A stretch of 64,000 bases of DNA from an uncultured Thermoanaerobaculia bacterium. Its GTDB lineage: Bacteria; Acidobacteriota; Thermoanaerobaculia; Multivoradales; Multivoraceae. The notes under the pieces were generated by a model, which saw only the letters and a program-made list of their open reading frames with translations, was not told the origin of the DNA and made no database searches. The stretch covers positions 3,448,859-3,512,858 of the forward strand of contig OX638294.1 of assembly GCA_951812325.1 (NCBI GenBank), given 5' to 3'. Made by a program: the position numbers and the translations under genes. Of the stretch, positions 16,184 through 26,200 are shown piece after piece. Numbering within the stretch: the first letter of the stretch is position 1; every line of letters begins with the position of its first letter.

Positions 16184-16928
16184 CTACTCCTGGCCGATTG
16201 ACCCCAAGAGGAGTCGGTTCTCTGCCTCCGTCAAGCCATACTCGGTTCGTACAAGGAGGTGGAGTCGGTTTGAAGAGTTTCCGTGCCCCCGTTCTTCCGC
16301 TTCCGGGATCGTCTTGCTGCGCTCTTGGATCAGTGCTTCGCAGGTCGGCTCCAGCCCGGGCCTGCGGGGTACGGGGAGGCTCTCCACGTAGCCCTTTTCC
16401 CAGCGAGTCACGCCCATTCCAGACGTACGAGCAGTCCACGCAGTCCATCCGCGGGCCACCGGCGAGTTCAGGACGGCGCAGAGCCAGTGAATCGTGTCTG
16501 CGGTCATCAGAAAGACCGTGTTGTTGCAGTACATGCCGAGACGGTCTACTGCGAATCGTCCGTCGTTGGCCAACTCGCCCCACATGATCTTCGGCTGCCG
16601 AAACTTCTCGTGGTAAGCGCAGGAGTCTTGGAGTTCCCACCAAGCATGCGAGGTCTTCTTCCGCGCGCGGCCACCGCCGGGGAGCTTCTCACCGGTCTGG
16701 TGAAGGCACCTGCCGAAGGCGGCTAGGTACCGCCGGATCGCCGGGTAGTCGTCGATGTTGACGCCGGCTGCCGGGAAGGTCGCGATGAGCCACAGCCCCG
16801 CCCAATCGACCCGGTACGCGTGAACGTCCCGGCCTCTCACCAGCGGCTTCAGGAGCTCGGCGGACCGGGGATCCTCCCGGATCAGTGCTTCCTTCGTCTG
16901 ATTACCGAGCTTCCTTCGTCTGATTACC
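16184..16928 (-). CDS. Target-recognition domain B of the methyltransferase (currently out of frame)
   Basis: Continues the large methyltransferase: NQTKEALIREDPRSAELLKPLVRG, then IATFPAAGVNIDDYPAIRRYLAAF, SCAYHEKFRQPKIMWGELAND, CAVLNSPVARGWTAW and the end YGLTEAENRLLLGSIGQE. This is a TaqI-C-like specificity domain, normally the C-terminal third of a type IIG-like enzyme. A 22-bp duplication at its start shifts it +1 relative to the catalytic part, which instead stops at 16902. No start of its own is convincing. If the duplication is a rare variant or an assembly error, the product would be one protein of about 1,215 residues. Confidence 0.8.
16580..16621 (-). repeat. Inner inverted repeat, right arm (42 bp)
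   Basis: Complement of 15740-15781; see that entry. Confidence 0.85.
16801..16906 (-). repeat. Inverted repeat of the specificity switch, right arm (106 bp)
   Basis: Complement of 15479-15584 with no mismatch. It abuts the 22-bp duplication that begins at 16907. Confidence 0.95.
16887..16928 (-). repeat. 22-bp tandem duplication causing a frameshift
   Basis: GCTTCCTTCGTCTGATTACC occurs at 16887-16906 and again at 16909-16928, separated by GA, giving a period of 22. Removing one unit restores GLNRAFIIGNQTKEALIRE, as in cassette A. The duplicated unit is the outermost part of the 106-bp repeat, where strand exchange would take place. Confidence 0.9.
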
Positions 16929-19823
16929 AATGATGAAAGCCCTGTTGAGTCCTGTCTTGATTCCGTAGTTGATCGAAACACCAGGCCAATCCCGGAGGGG
17001 CGTGCCGGCGGCCTCGATCTTCTCCATGAGGGACCACTCGGCTCTCGACAGAACGCACCATGGGCCTTTCCTGATCTGCCGGAGTTCAGCCCAGGCGTCT
17101 TCGCGTGGCGGGAAGTCGTCGCCTTTTCGCAGCTCGGCGGTCCTGCAGGTCTCGCCCGTCTTGTCCGTACTGGCTCGCCTTGCGACCAGAATGCAGGTGT
17201 CCACGGTCGCGTTCTCGAACACGCCCGGTCCCAGATTGATGAAGCGGAGGGGTGTGTGGTCGGCCAGGAGGTCTCGCGTCTTTCCCCCGTACTTGGCTTT
17301 CTGCCAACTGTTCGATGTGACGTAGGCGAGAACGGAGTCCTCGGCGCCGAGAAGGTCCATGCCCTTTTCGATGAACAGCTGGTAGATGTCCCCCGTCCTG
17401 ACGAACGAGCGGAAGCCGGACCCCTTGTACTTCTCGGCCAAAGCGCCTCCGTCCTTCTGCAGCTGCCGGTAGGGCGGGTTGCCCAGGACGATGTCGAAGC
17501 CGCTCTCGCCGAACATGTACGCGGAGTCGAACCAGCGCGCCGATGCGTTCTGGTCGTAGGGGTCCCAATCGGCGACCCGCCTGGCGTCCGCAGACGCGAG
17601 GCCGGCCGCGTTCAGTTCCCCTTGGAGTGCTTGGCGGAGCTTCTGGTCGCTTTCGCGGCGGGCTTGTTTCTCGCCCCAGGTCGTGGCGTGGAAGTGCCGT
17701 TCCCGGTTGGCCCGGAGTTCGGCCTCGATCTTCCGCTGCTCCCCGGTCGCGATCGTCGCCTGGCCGGTCACGCCGATGAGCGTGTCAGCCGCGATGATGC
17801 GGGTTTCGAGGTTCGGGAGGGGACGAACGCCGTAGTTGGTTGCCGGATCCCGCGAGGTCTCCTGCTCGATGGCCAATGAAATGAAAAAGCGGAGCTTGGC
17901 GATAAGGCAGGCCACGGGCTGGATGTCCACTCCGTGGAGGCAGTTCTGGATCAGGTAGAGCTTCCGGCCGAAGTCCGTGTCGCGGTACGTCCGGAAGGTT
18001 TCGTCGATTCCGGCGAGTTCGTCCGTCCGGGGCGCGCCGCCGTGCGGCTGAAGGAATGTGTTCCGGGCCCGGTCGCCGGCGCGGCGGCGCTGCTCCGCCA
18101 CCCAGAGCTCGTTGTTGGGGTCGAGTCGACGGAGGACGAGAGTCAGCCTGTGGAGCATCGAGAGGAGGAACGCCCCGGAGCCGACCGCCGGGTCAAGGAC
18201 GGTCAGGTCCGCCACGGCCTTGACGATCCCCTTCCGTTCGGCGGGCTCGAAGAGTTCCTCGGCGTCGTTGAAGGCGTCCGCCGTGTCGAGGAGGTACTGA
18301 AGCCGGTCACGCCACCAGACGGGGTCTTCGTCGGCCCCGTCGGCCGGTCGCGTCTTGTCGAGGAGCATGAGCAGTAGCGCCTCGCCGACCATGTAGTCGA
18401 CGACGTCGCGGGGCGTGTAGAAGGAACCGGACTCCTTGCGGGCCGTCTCTTTCGTTTCAGGGTTGACGGCTGCCAGGAGATTCTCGAAGACGCTTCCCAG
18501 GAGTTCGGGGTCGAGCGCCACCTCCTTCTCGACTGGCGTGTTCTCCTCGACGGTGAAGCGGTAGCGCTCGAAGAGCGGAATCAGGCCCTTGTCGTCGAAG
18601 AAGAGACGGTTGGGCACGCTGAGCTTCTTCCTGTGACTCTCTGCGTCGGTGAAGCAGTCGATCCTGTAGCCGCCGTCGCTCTGGGAACGGTCGTCGCTGT
18701 CCAGACACTCGAACAGGCCGCCGTTGATGAACGGTGTTTTTTGGAAGAGCCCGACGAGCCGGTCGGGGTCCGCCATCAGGTCGCGGTAGCGGTACAGGCC
18801 GTGAACTCTGTGAGTTCGCTTTGACGCGCTGCTGAACCGACGCCGGTCCAGCTCGGTGTTCAACGTGGCGAAGAACAGGTTCTGCAGCACGGCCCGGTAC
18901 CAGGAATCCCCTTCGGCCCGGTCGTAGTCCTTGAGCAGGGCGGCCGCCTCTTCCTCGACGAAGAGCTCGCCGGCGACGAGGTTCTTCTCCTTGATGAACC
19001 AGATGAACATGAGCCGGGTGATGAGGCGAATGACGTGGCGCTCCGGATCGAGGGCGCGGTTCCGGTCCGCCGGGAACCTGGCTTCTTTCACGGCGCGCTC
19101 GAACCACTTGAAGAGCTCCTCGTAGAAGCGCTTGTTCAGTTCCGCCGTGTCCAGTGCGGCGAGAACGGCCGCGCGCAGTCCGTCGAAGTCGCGGGACTTC
19201 TTCCGGCTCTTCATCCAGCCGAGCAGTGCCTTCAGCGAGAGGTCGGAGAGGATGTCCAGGTGGGCGCGGTGGGGCGCCGAAGGATCGATGTCGCGGATCA
19301 ACGAGACGCGGCTCAGGACTTCCCTGCCGCGGTCCCGTTTGTGCGGCCTGCCGTCGACGAATGCGAGCGCCAGGCGGCGGGTGTCCAGCTCCCGGAAGAG
19401 GACGAACGCGGGCATCGCGAGGCCCTGGTTCACTTCCCGCGCGAACTGGGAGTAGCAGGTCCTGGAGTATCCGCTGCCGGCTCCTCGCAACTCCACCGCC
19501 AGGAACAGAAAACTCTTGGTGGCGCCGGCATCGAAGCGCCCTGCCCCCTCGAGCAGACTCGGCTGGGCGGCGTCCCGGATTTCTTCGTCGCCAAGCTGAA
19601 ACAGGACGCGGGCGGACACGGCTTCGTCCTTGAACGCCTTTGCGGCCTTCGTGGTGCGGCTGTTCACGCAGAACGCTTCGGGGAGATCCGCGACGCGGCC
19701 CGTCTGGCCCGGGAGAGTCCGGTCGCTGCGGAAGCCCAGACAGTTCAACAGCAGAAGCGCGGCCTCGTGGAAGCCCAGGCGAGCCCCCTTGGCCAGCGCC
19801 TCCTGGAGGCCGGTTCGGTTCAT
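16902..19823 (-). CDS. Eco57I-like adenine DNA methyltransferase, catalytic part
   Basis: 973 residues to the premature stop. The N-terminal ~500 residues contain a region seen in type IIG and BREX/DISARM-type methylases (ELNKRFYEELFKWFERAV, LFECLDSDD, LDPELLGSVFENLL, KESGSFYTPRDVVDYMV). SAM motif I is LDPAVGSGAFLLSML near residue 541, and the catalytic motif is GNPPYRQL near residue 780, the N6-adenine form. The C-terminal recognition domain follows after a 22-bp frameshifting duplication. The ATG overlaps the helicase stop (ATGA), so the two are one operon. No nuclease motif is evident in this protein; cleavage would depend on the PLD-helicase. Confidence 0.9.
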   Translation of the reverse strand: MNRTGLQEALAKGARLGFHEAALLLLNCLGFRSDRTLPGQTGRVADLPEAFCVNSRTTKAAKAFKDEAVSARVLFQLGDEEIRDAAQPSLLEGAGRFDAGATKSFLFLAVELRGAGSGYSRTCYSQFAREVNQGLAMPAFVLFRELDTRRLALAFVDGRPHKRDRGREVLSRVSLIRDIDPSAPHRAHLDILSDLSLKALLGWMKSRKKSRDFDGLRAAVLAALDTAELNKRFYEELFKWFERAVKEARFPADRNRALDPERHVIRLITRLMFIWFIKEKNLVAGELFVEEEAAALLKDYDRAEGDSWYRAVLQNLFFATLNTELDRRRFSSASKRTHRVHGLYRYRDLMADPDRLVGLFQKTPFINGGLFECLDSDDRSQSDGGYRIDCFTDAESHRKKLSVPNRLFFDDKGLIPLFERYRFTVEENTPVEKEVALDPELLGSVFENLLAAVNPETKETARKESGSFYTPRDVVDYMVGEALLLMLLDKTRPADGADEDPVWWRDRLQYLLDTADAFNDAEELFEPAERKGIVKAVADLTVLDPAVGSGAFLLSMLHRLTLVLRRLDPNNELWVAEQRRRAGDRARNTFLQPHGGAPRTDELAGIDETFRTYRDTDFGRKLYLIQNCLHGVDIQPVACLIAKLRFFISLAIEQETSRDPATNYGVRPLPNLETRIIAADTLIGVTGQATIATGEQRKIEAELRANRERHFHATTWGEKQARRESDQKLRQALQGELNAAGLASADARRVADWDPYDQNASARWFDSAYMFGESGFDIVLGNPPYRQLQKDGGALAEKYKGSGFRSFVRTGDIYQLFIEKGMDLLGAEDSVLAYVTSNSWQKAKYGGKTRDLLADHTPLRFINLGPGVFENATVDTCILVARRASTDKTGETCRTAELRKGDDFPPREDAWAELRQIRKGPWCVLSRAEWSLMEKIEAAGTPLRDWPGVSINYGIKTGLNRAFIIGNQTKEAR

Positions 19824-22800
19824 GGGGTCCACGTTTCGCTCCCTTGGTTCGGGTCGACAATCGCGAGCCATGTGACCAATTCGTAGTCGCCGTCGACTCG
19901 GGTTGGCTGCGCGGCGGCGCGTGGCAGAAGGCCGCCTTTGCGACCGAGCTGTTCGCCGGCCCGCCGCGTGAAAGTGCTGAGAATGTCGCGGACGGCGTGC
20001 AGAATCAACCCGTTGTAGTGATCCATTTCCGCGCCGTTGCTCGTGCGCTGGTCGAAGATCGCGCACAGATCCTCGATTGCGGTCTCGCGGCCCTGTGCGA
20101 GTTGTCGAAACAGCGCCAGCGTTCTTCGGGCGGAGGCGAAGCCGAACTCGACCGCGCCGTCGTCGTGGATGTAGACCAGGTAGTGGCGGCCCAAAGCGTT
20201 TACCTGCCGACGCTCTGCGCTCCCGCCATCGCGGGCCTCGTCGGTTGCTGCCGGCTCGGTTCCTCGCTGCCGCAGACAGAAGATGGCTCCTGGCGACACG
20301 GCGGCATTCGGCGTGACTGGCGGTACGACCGCGTAGAGGCCCAGGGCGGCGGATTCGAACTCCTCGCGCCGGGAAGCGAGCAGCTCCTGCAGGTCGCGGC
20401 GGAAGTCCGCCAACGAGAAGTCGGCCAGACTGACGGCGTCTTCGAAGTCCTCCAGATCGACCACTTTCTCCCTGAGCTGCCGCAGCTGCTCGTCGCGGAA
20501 GCGGAGCTCCTCCTGAACGATCTCCCTGGTCGTCTCATCCTCCAGGAGGTTGTCTCCCTGTGCAGCGGTCACGTCGACCAGTGCCATTCTGGCGTGAACG
20601 CGGTTCTGAACGTTCAGGTAGCGGTCCAGATCGTCGACGGGCCAGAAGTTCACCAGCTTCACGGAGTCGTTTGGCGACCCGATTCGGTCGACACGACCGA
20701 AGCGCTGAATGATGCGTACGGGATTCCAGTGAATGTCGTAGTTGATGACGAGGTCGCAGTCCTGGAGGTTCTGCCCCTCGGAGATGCAGTCCGTGGCAAC
20801 CAGCACGTCGATTCCCTCTTCCTTCAAGGGGGCGCCGGCGTGCGAGCCCGGGCTGAAGTTCGCCAGAATTTCGTCGTAGTTCGCCCGCCCGGACGTCGCT
20901 CGGTTGCCGCCGCCTCCCCGGACGAGCCCGATCTGGCAGTCTTCGTCTTGCACCGTCGGGGCCAGGTTGTCGTACACGTACTCCGCCGTGTCGGAGAACG
21001 CCGTGAAGACGAGGACCTTCCGGTTGGGGCGTCCGTCCTTCCTGGTGGTCGGAGTGCGGAGCTTCCGCTGTACGCGTCGTCGGAGTTCACCGAGCTTGGC
21101 ATCCCGGGCGGGACCAACCTCGCTCGCTGCAGCCCGCATGTGATGCAACGTCGCCCGATCCTGTTCCAGGTGAGGGCGCCACTTCGCGATGTCGATGTGC
21201 TCCAGGCGGAAACGGAGCTTGCCGCCGACAAGAAAGTCTTCGTACTCCTGGTCCGGATCCTCGTCTTCGTCCGGGGAAAGTTGCGGGTAGGCCAGGTTCG
21301 GGTTGCCTGCCGCGTCGCGTTCGAAGCGTTCGAATGCCTCGAGGAGATCGTCGATCTTCCGGAGAGTCCTCCCCAGGGTCAGGCGGAAGGACGCGACCGA
21401 GCTCTCGAGCCGCTTCAGCAGATTCACCTTCATCATCCCGATCAGGCTGCGCTCGCGCCCCACCTGGGTGAAGCCGTTGACCACGTCCCGTTCGTACCCG
21501 GCCCGAACCGCGTTGCTCAGGTCGTCGCGGAGGTAGCTCGCCGGGTTGTACATGGCCAGGTTCAGGCTCTCGATCTGCTCGACAAGTCTGTCGAAGGAGA
21601 ACGTCGGGTTCCGGAGGTCGATGCTGGGGTAGACGGCGTCGGGTTTCTCTCGAGTCGGGAACGGCCCGAGGCGGTCCATGTCGTCGTCGTAGTGCTCCAG
21701 GATGTGCCTGCGAGACCGGGCGATGCTGACCCCGTCCAGGAGACGGAGGAAGTCGGCGTGGAGAACGTCCAGCAGGCCCGCACGCCTGCGTTCCGCCTGC
21801 GGTTCCCGTGCCCAGGCCGCGAATCGCCTTTGCGCCGTTTCCGTTGTCTCGCGGACGGAGGCGATTTCGAGGCGCTCTGCACCGCTGAAGAAGCAGTCGG
21901 CGTCCTTTCGGCGGGTGACGTCGCCGCCTGCGATGAAGGAGATCTGGTTCCGAAGGTCGCGAAGGTCGCAGTTGACGGGCGTGGCGGACAGCATGAGGAC
22001 CTTCGTGTTGACGCCGTTCCTCATGACGTCTTCCATCAACTTCTCATAGCGCGATTTGCGCGTGGGCTCGCCGTCGACCCGGGCGCCGCGGGTGTTGTTC
22101 CGGAAGTTGTGGGACTCGTCGATGACCACCAGGTCGTAGTTCCCCCAGTTGACCGTGGCGAGGTCGAGGTCCCCGCTCAAGCCCGTGTCGCGGGAGAGAT
22201 CGGTATGGAACAGGACGTCGTAGCGGAGCCGGTCCTCCACGAACGGATTGACCGTCGAGTTCGCCTTGAAGCTCTTCCAGTTCCGCATCAGCTTCTTGGG
22301 GCAGAGCACCAGAACCCGCTCGTTCTGCAGTTCGAAATACTTGATCACGGCGAGGGCGGTGTACGTTTTTCCGAGGCCCACGCTGTCGGCAAGGATGCAG
22401 CCGTTCAACCTCTTTACCCGATCGATCACGATCTTCGCCGCGTCCCGTTGGAACTCGAAGAGCGATTTCCAGAGGGCCGTCCGGCCCAGGCCGCGTCGGT
22501 CGAGGTCTTCTTCCGTTCCCGCGATGTCGGCCAGTTCCGCTGCGAAGAGGTGATACAGCGTAAGGTGGTAAATGAACCGGGGAGAATGGTTGCGGTGGAG
22601 AAGCTCCAACTCGCGCAGCACGCGGTCCTTGACGTCCTCCGTTCGCTGCTCGTCCCGCCACCATTCCTCGAACCACGCGAGAAGGTCGGCGCGGTCCCGG
22701 TCCCCATCGACCACAAGATTCAACTCGACGTTCTTGCGCTCCTGGAGACCGAGGCCGGGGAGGGTGAAGTTCGAACTGCCGATCATGGCATCCGCTCTGT

Positions 22801-23203
22801 TGCCCATGATGTGGTAGAGCTTGCCGTGCAGGAGCTCGTCCCTGACCGAGCGGATCTCCGCTTTGCGGCGGATCCAGTCGGCGCAGCGTCTGGCCTCGGC
22901 GCGCTGGGTCAATTGCCGTGTGGGCGCCAGCCCTGCTTCGGTCAATCCGAAGGCTCTCTCGGGCCGTTTGTCCCGCGTCAGCGCCCGCAGGTGTTGCGGT
23001 GCACCGTAGAGAAAACGCATCTGCTCGACGTTCTCCAGCTCCCGCTTCAACGATTCGTAGGCGCTGATCGTGAAGTAGGCGGACACGACCGAGAGTTCCG
23101 TGCCGTCCTTCAGGTGTGCCTTCAGGAAGTCGCCGGCAGCCCCTCGGGAACGGTTGTCGAGGATGCCGACAGGGGGCGCAGGGAGTCCGGAGGCGTTGGA
23201 CAC
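19820..23203 (-). CDS. PLD-nuclease plus SNF2-type helicase, defence protein
   Basis: A 1,127-residue protein from GTG 23203. The N-terminal PLD domain has HGKLYHI (His126, Lys128) and GSSNFT (Ser143, Asn145). The helicase has Walker A in LADSVGLGKT (about 271-280), DESH at about 362-365, LSATPVN near 407, and the C-terminal helicase lobe with VLVATDCISEGQNLQ, and the arginine-finger motif IIQRFGRVDRIGS. This fusion next to an Eco57I-like methylase is known from defence islands and recalls DISARM, but drmA and drmB are absent. The inferred role is ATP-dependent translocation and cleavage of unmodified DNA. A near-identical copy of its first ~88 codons lies at 10557. Confidence 0.9.
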   Translation of the reverse strand: MSNASGLPAPPVGILDNRSRGAAGDFLKAHLKDGTELSVVSAYFTISAYESLKRELENVEQMRFLYGAPQHLRALTRDKRPERAFGLTEAGLAPTRQLTQRAEARRCADWIRRKAEIRSVRDELLHGKLYHIMGNRADAMIGSSNFTLPGLGLQERKNVELNLVVDGDRDRADLLAWFEEWWRDEQRTEDVKDRVLRELELLHRNHSPRFIYHLTLYHLFAAELADIAGTEEDLDRRGLGRTALWKSLFEFQRDAAKIVIDRVKRLNGCILADSVGLGKTYTALAVIKYFELQNERVLVLCPKKLMRNWKSFKANSTVNPFVEDRLRYDVLFHTDLSRDTGLSGDLDLATVNWGNYDLVVIDESHNFRNNTRGARVDGEPTRKSRYEKLMEDVMRNGVNTKVLMLSATPVNCDLRDLRNQISFIAGGDVTRRKDADCFFSGAERLEIASVRETTETAQRRFAAWAREPQAERRRAGLLDVLHADFLRLLDGVSIARSRRHILEHYDDDMDRLGPFPTREKPDAVYPSIDLRNPTFSFDRLVEQIESLNLAMYNPASYLRDDLSNAVRAGYERDVVNGFTQVGRERSLIGMMKVNLLKRLESSVASFRLTLGRTLRKIDDLLEAFERFERDAAGNPNLAYPQLSPDEDEDPDQEYEDFLVGGKLRFRLEHIDIAKWRPHLEQDRATLHHMRAAASEVGPARDAKLGELRRRVQRKLRTPTTRKDGRPNRKVLVFTAFSDTAEYVYDNLAPTVQDEDCQIGLVRGGGGNRATSGRANYDEILANFSPGSHAGAPLKEEGIDVLVATDCISEGQNLQDCDLVINYDIHWNPVRIIQRFGRVDRIGSPNDSVKLVNFWPVDDLDRYLNVQNRVHARMALVDVTAAQGDNLLEDETTREIVQEELRFRDEQLRQLREKVVDLEDFEDAVSLADFSLADFRRDLQELLASRREEFESAALGLYAVVPPVTPNAAVSPGAIFCLRQRGTEPAATDEARDGGSAERRQVNALGRHYLVYIHDDGAVEFGFASARRTLALFRQLAQGRETAIEDLCAIFDQRTSNGAEMDHYNGLILHAVRDILSTFTRRAGEQLGRKGGLLPRAAAQPTRVDGDYELVTWLAIVDPNQGSETWTP

Positions 23204-23222
23204 GGCCGCCCATGGTAGCGCG
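22937..23222 (-). repeat. Repeat R2, right copy (5' end of the PLD-helicase gene)
   Basis: Partner of 10557-10842, about 98 percent identical. Differences include the start codon (GTG here, ATG in the left copy) and two bases just upstream. Confidence 0.9.
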
Positions 23223-23269
23223 AGTCGGTGCGCCAGGCCGCGTTGATAGCGTGGGGGGGTACCCGAATC

Positions 23270-26200
23270 ATGAGAGCGCCTTCCCGCCCCCTGTTCTCGT
23301 TGGCCGTGCTCCTGTCGGCCATGTTCCTGGCGAGCTGCACGCAGGCGCCGCCTACGTTGGCCCTGGGGGAAGGGGACGTGGTGGTGCTCGCCGGCGGCGC
23401 CGACATGGCGTATCTGCAGCGGGCGGGCTTTCTCGAGACCATCCTGACGGACGCGTTCGCCGAGGCTCGGCCCGCCTTCCGTGATCTCTCCTGGGAAGCG
23501 GACACGGTCTTCCGGCAAGGCTCCGCGCTGGAACGTTGGCGCGAAGATGGCTTCGGCGATTGGGACGCCCAGCTCGAGCGGGTCGGCGCCACGGTCGTCA
23601 TCGCGCAGTACGGCAAGCTGGAATCGATGGCGGGAAGCGAAGGGCTGGAGTCGTTCGAGTCGGCGTACAACGCGCTGATCGATGGATTCCTGAAGCACGC
23701 CGACCAGGTCGCGCTCGTGACTCCCACGCCCTTCGAGAAACCGGCGAGCGAGTTTCTGCCGGACATCTCGCACCACAATCCGTCTCTTGCACGGTATGTC
23801 CGGGCAACGAAGAAGATCGCTGCGGAGCGAGGTCTCCACTTCGTTGATCTCTTCTCCGATGCACGGTCGGGCCTGACGGAGAACGGCATGCATCTCAAGG
23901 AGGACTCGCTTCAGCACGTCTCGGAGACGATTGCGGCGAAGCTCGGCTTCGAGGCCCCGTCGTGGGACCGGTTGGCCACGCTTCATTCGGCAGTCGTCGA
24001 GAAGCAGCGCCTGTGGTTCGACTACTGGCGTCCCGCCAACTGGAAGCTGCTTTACGGCGATGACTCGACGCGGCGCTTCACCAGGTCGAGCCACGGCTAT
24101 CTCTCCTTTCGCGAGGAGTGGTTGCAGCTGGTCGGCCTGATCGAAAAGGCGGAGGAGCGCGTCTGGACCGTAGCCGGCGGCGGCCGGGACCCGGGGCATC
24201 GGCGCCCCGAGCCGGAAGTGCTCTTCGGGCATCCGGACGCGGACATCAAGGCGGAGCTTGCTTCGTTCAGCGTGCCGGACGGCCTGGAGGTCAATCTCTT
24301 CGCGTCGGAGGCCGACGGCCTGACCAATCCGATTGCGATTCGCTGGGACACGGCCGGTCGCGCGTACGTGACCGTCACGACGACGTATCCGCATGTCTTT
24401 CCCGGGGATGTTCCCAACGACAAGATCATCGTGCTGGAGGATGCCGATCGCGACGGTGTCGCGGAGCGCTCGACCGTCTTCGCGGACGGTCTGAACATCC
24501 CGACGGCGATGGAACTGGGCGACGGCGGGGTCTACGTTGGACAGAGCAGCGAGCTGCTGTTCCTGAAGGACACGGATGGTGACGGAAGGGCGGATTCGCG
24601 GCGTGTCTTGCTCAGCGGATTCGGAACGGGCGATACCCACCAGACGGTCAACTCCTTCACCTGGAGTCCCGGCGGCGAGCTGTACATGGGGCAGGGCGAC
24701 GGGATCGAGTCGCGCGTCGAGACGCCCTGGGGGTCCGCCGATCTGTATCAATCCGGCTTCTTTCGATTGCGTCCACGCCGGCTGCAGATGCACCCTCTCC
24801 TGGACGATTTCATGGGCCCCGGCAATCCTTGGGGCGTTGCGTTCGGTGAATGGGGCCAGATGTACAGCGTCGATGGCGCCGGGGGCGTAACGCATCTTTC
24901 GCTCGGCCAGATCCCGACCAGCCACCGGCGCCGCCTCGGCACGATCGGAGAACCCGGTGGATATGCCGGCATCGCCTGGCTCGACGGTCGTCACCTGCCG
25001 GCGGAGTTCCGGGGGAGTTTCGCGATCGGCGACTACCAGGCGAATCGCGTGAAGCGGTTCTCCGTTGCGGCCGACGGTTCAGGGGCGGCTCTGAGGTGGG
25101 AAGAGCCGCTCATCCATTCGAGTCACCGGAACTTCCGCCCGGTGGATGTCAAGGTCGGGCCCGACGGCGCCGTCTATGTCGTCGACTGGTACAACCCGAT
25201 CACCTGCCACCAGGACGACGAGTATCGCGATCCGGCGCGCGACAAGGCCTACGGCCGGATTTGGCGGATCACCTCTGCCTCGGCGCCTCTTGTGAAGCCT
25301 CCGAGGCTCCTCGATGCGCCGCTTCAGGAGGTCGTTGCCGCCCTCGAAGCGCCCGAGCGCTGGACGCGCTATCAGGCGAAGCGCGAGCTCACCCGCCGCG
25401 GCACGGAGAAGGCCGCGGCCGCCCTTGGAGAGTGGGTCGCGAGCCTGGATCCGGAAGGCGCGGCCTACGAGCGCCACCTCTACGAAGCGGTCGGCGCTTT
25501 CGCAACGATCGAGGCGCCGGCGCCGGCTCTCCTGAAGAAGTTGCTGGAAGCGAAGGCGCCGGGCGGACGCGCCTTCGCTTCGCGCATCGTGGGCCGCTGG
25601 CACGACCGTCTCGACGATCCATTGGCGCTCCTCGCCAAACGGGTGGAAGACGACGACGCACAGGTGCGGATGGAGGCCGTCGCTGCGGCGGCTGCGATTC
25701 CCCGGCCGGAATCGATCACCGTGGTCGCGCGCGCGGTGGACCGCCCGATGGACGACTCGATGGAGTACGTCTTTTCGCAGGCGATCCAGCACCTCAAGCC
25801 GCACTGGGAGGCGGCACACGAACGGGGCGACCTCCAGTTCGCCGAGTCGGCCCACCTTGCCGAGGTGCTCAACCGGGCGGGGGGCACGGAGCGAATCGCG
25901 GACCTTCGCACGATCGCCCTGTCCTACAGCCTTGACGAAGACACGCGCCTGAGTGCGATCGAGAATCTCCTGGGCGTAGGGGGCAAGGAGGAGATCGAAG
26001 AGTTCGTCCTGATGCCGGATCGCTATGTGAGTGGCGGCAAGTACGACGCCGATTCCCATGCGCGGATCCTGGCGGCCGCCGCCAGGGCGACCCGTTCCGG
26101 AAGCCTCGAGCCGTATGAGCATCCCTGGGGGCTGGCGAAGATGCTGAAGCACCCGAATCTTGAGCTCCGCGCCAGTGCCGCCGTCCTGGCCGGAGTCTGG

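Larger units (their letters stand above)
15431..16201 (+). other. Silent target-recognition cassette A (inverted relative to the methyltransferase)
   Basis: Open frame reading SSIYRGLVTGLNEAFIIGNQTKEALIRE...RLLLAD, ending in TGA at 16201. It is a TaqI-C-like specificity domain of about 240 residues with no methyltransferase core and no credible start signal, so it is a storage cassette. It shares the 106-bp repeat coding GNQTKEALIREDPRSAELL...RVDW and a 42-bp block coding CAYHEKFRQPKIMW with cassette B, while the intervening parts differ (DTHNGYDSTPAVN against ATFPAAGVNIDD). Inversion across the repeats would bring it into frame with the methyltransferase. It overlaps the end of cassette B by 18 bp, tail to tail. 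Confidence 0.85.

Noticed and set aside
19824..20066. Methyltransferase start extended to 20066
   Set aside because: The extra codons overlap the helicase C-terminus; the ATG at 19823 forms a standard ATGA coupling and begins the conserved sequence.
16902..23203. Calling the helicase-methylase locus a complete DISARM or BREX system
   Set aside because: No drmA, drmB, brxC, pglZ or similar genes are in the window, and the helicase carries its own PLD domain. Only similarity in type is claimed.
19640..23218. A 1,192-codon plus-strand open frame across the helicase gene
   Set aside because: It is antisense to a well-supported PLD-SNF2 helicase, shows no family motif and reflects the high GC content.
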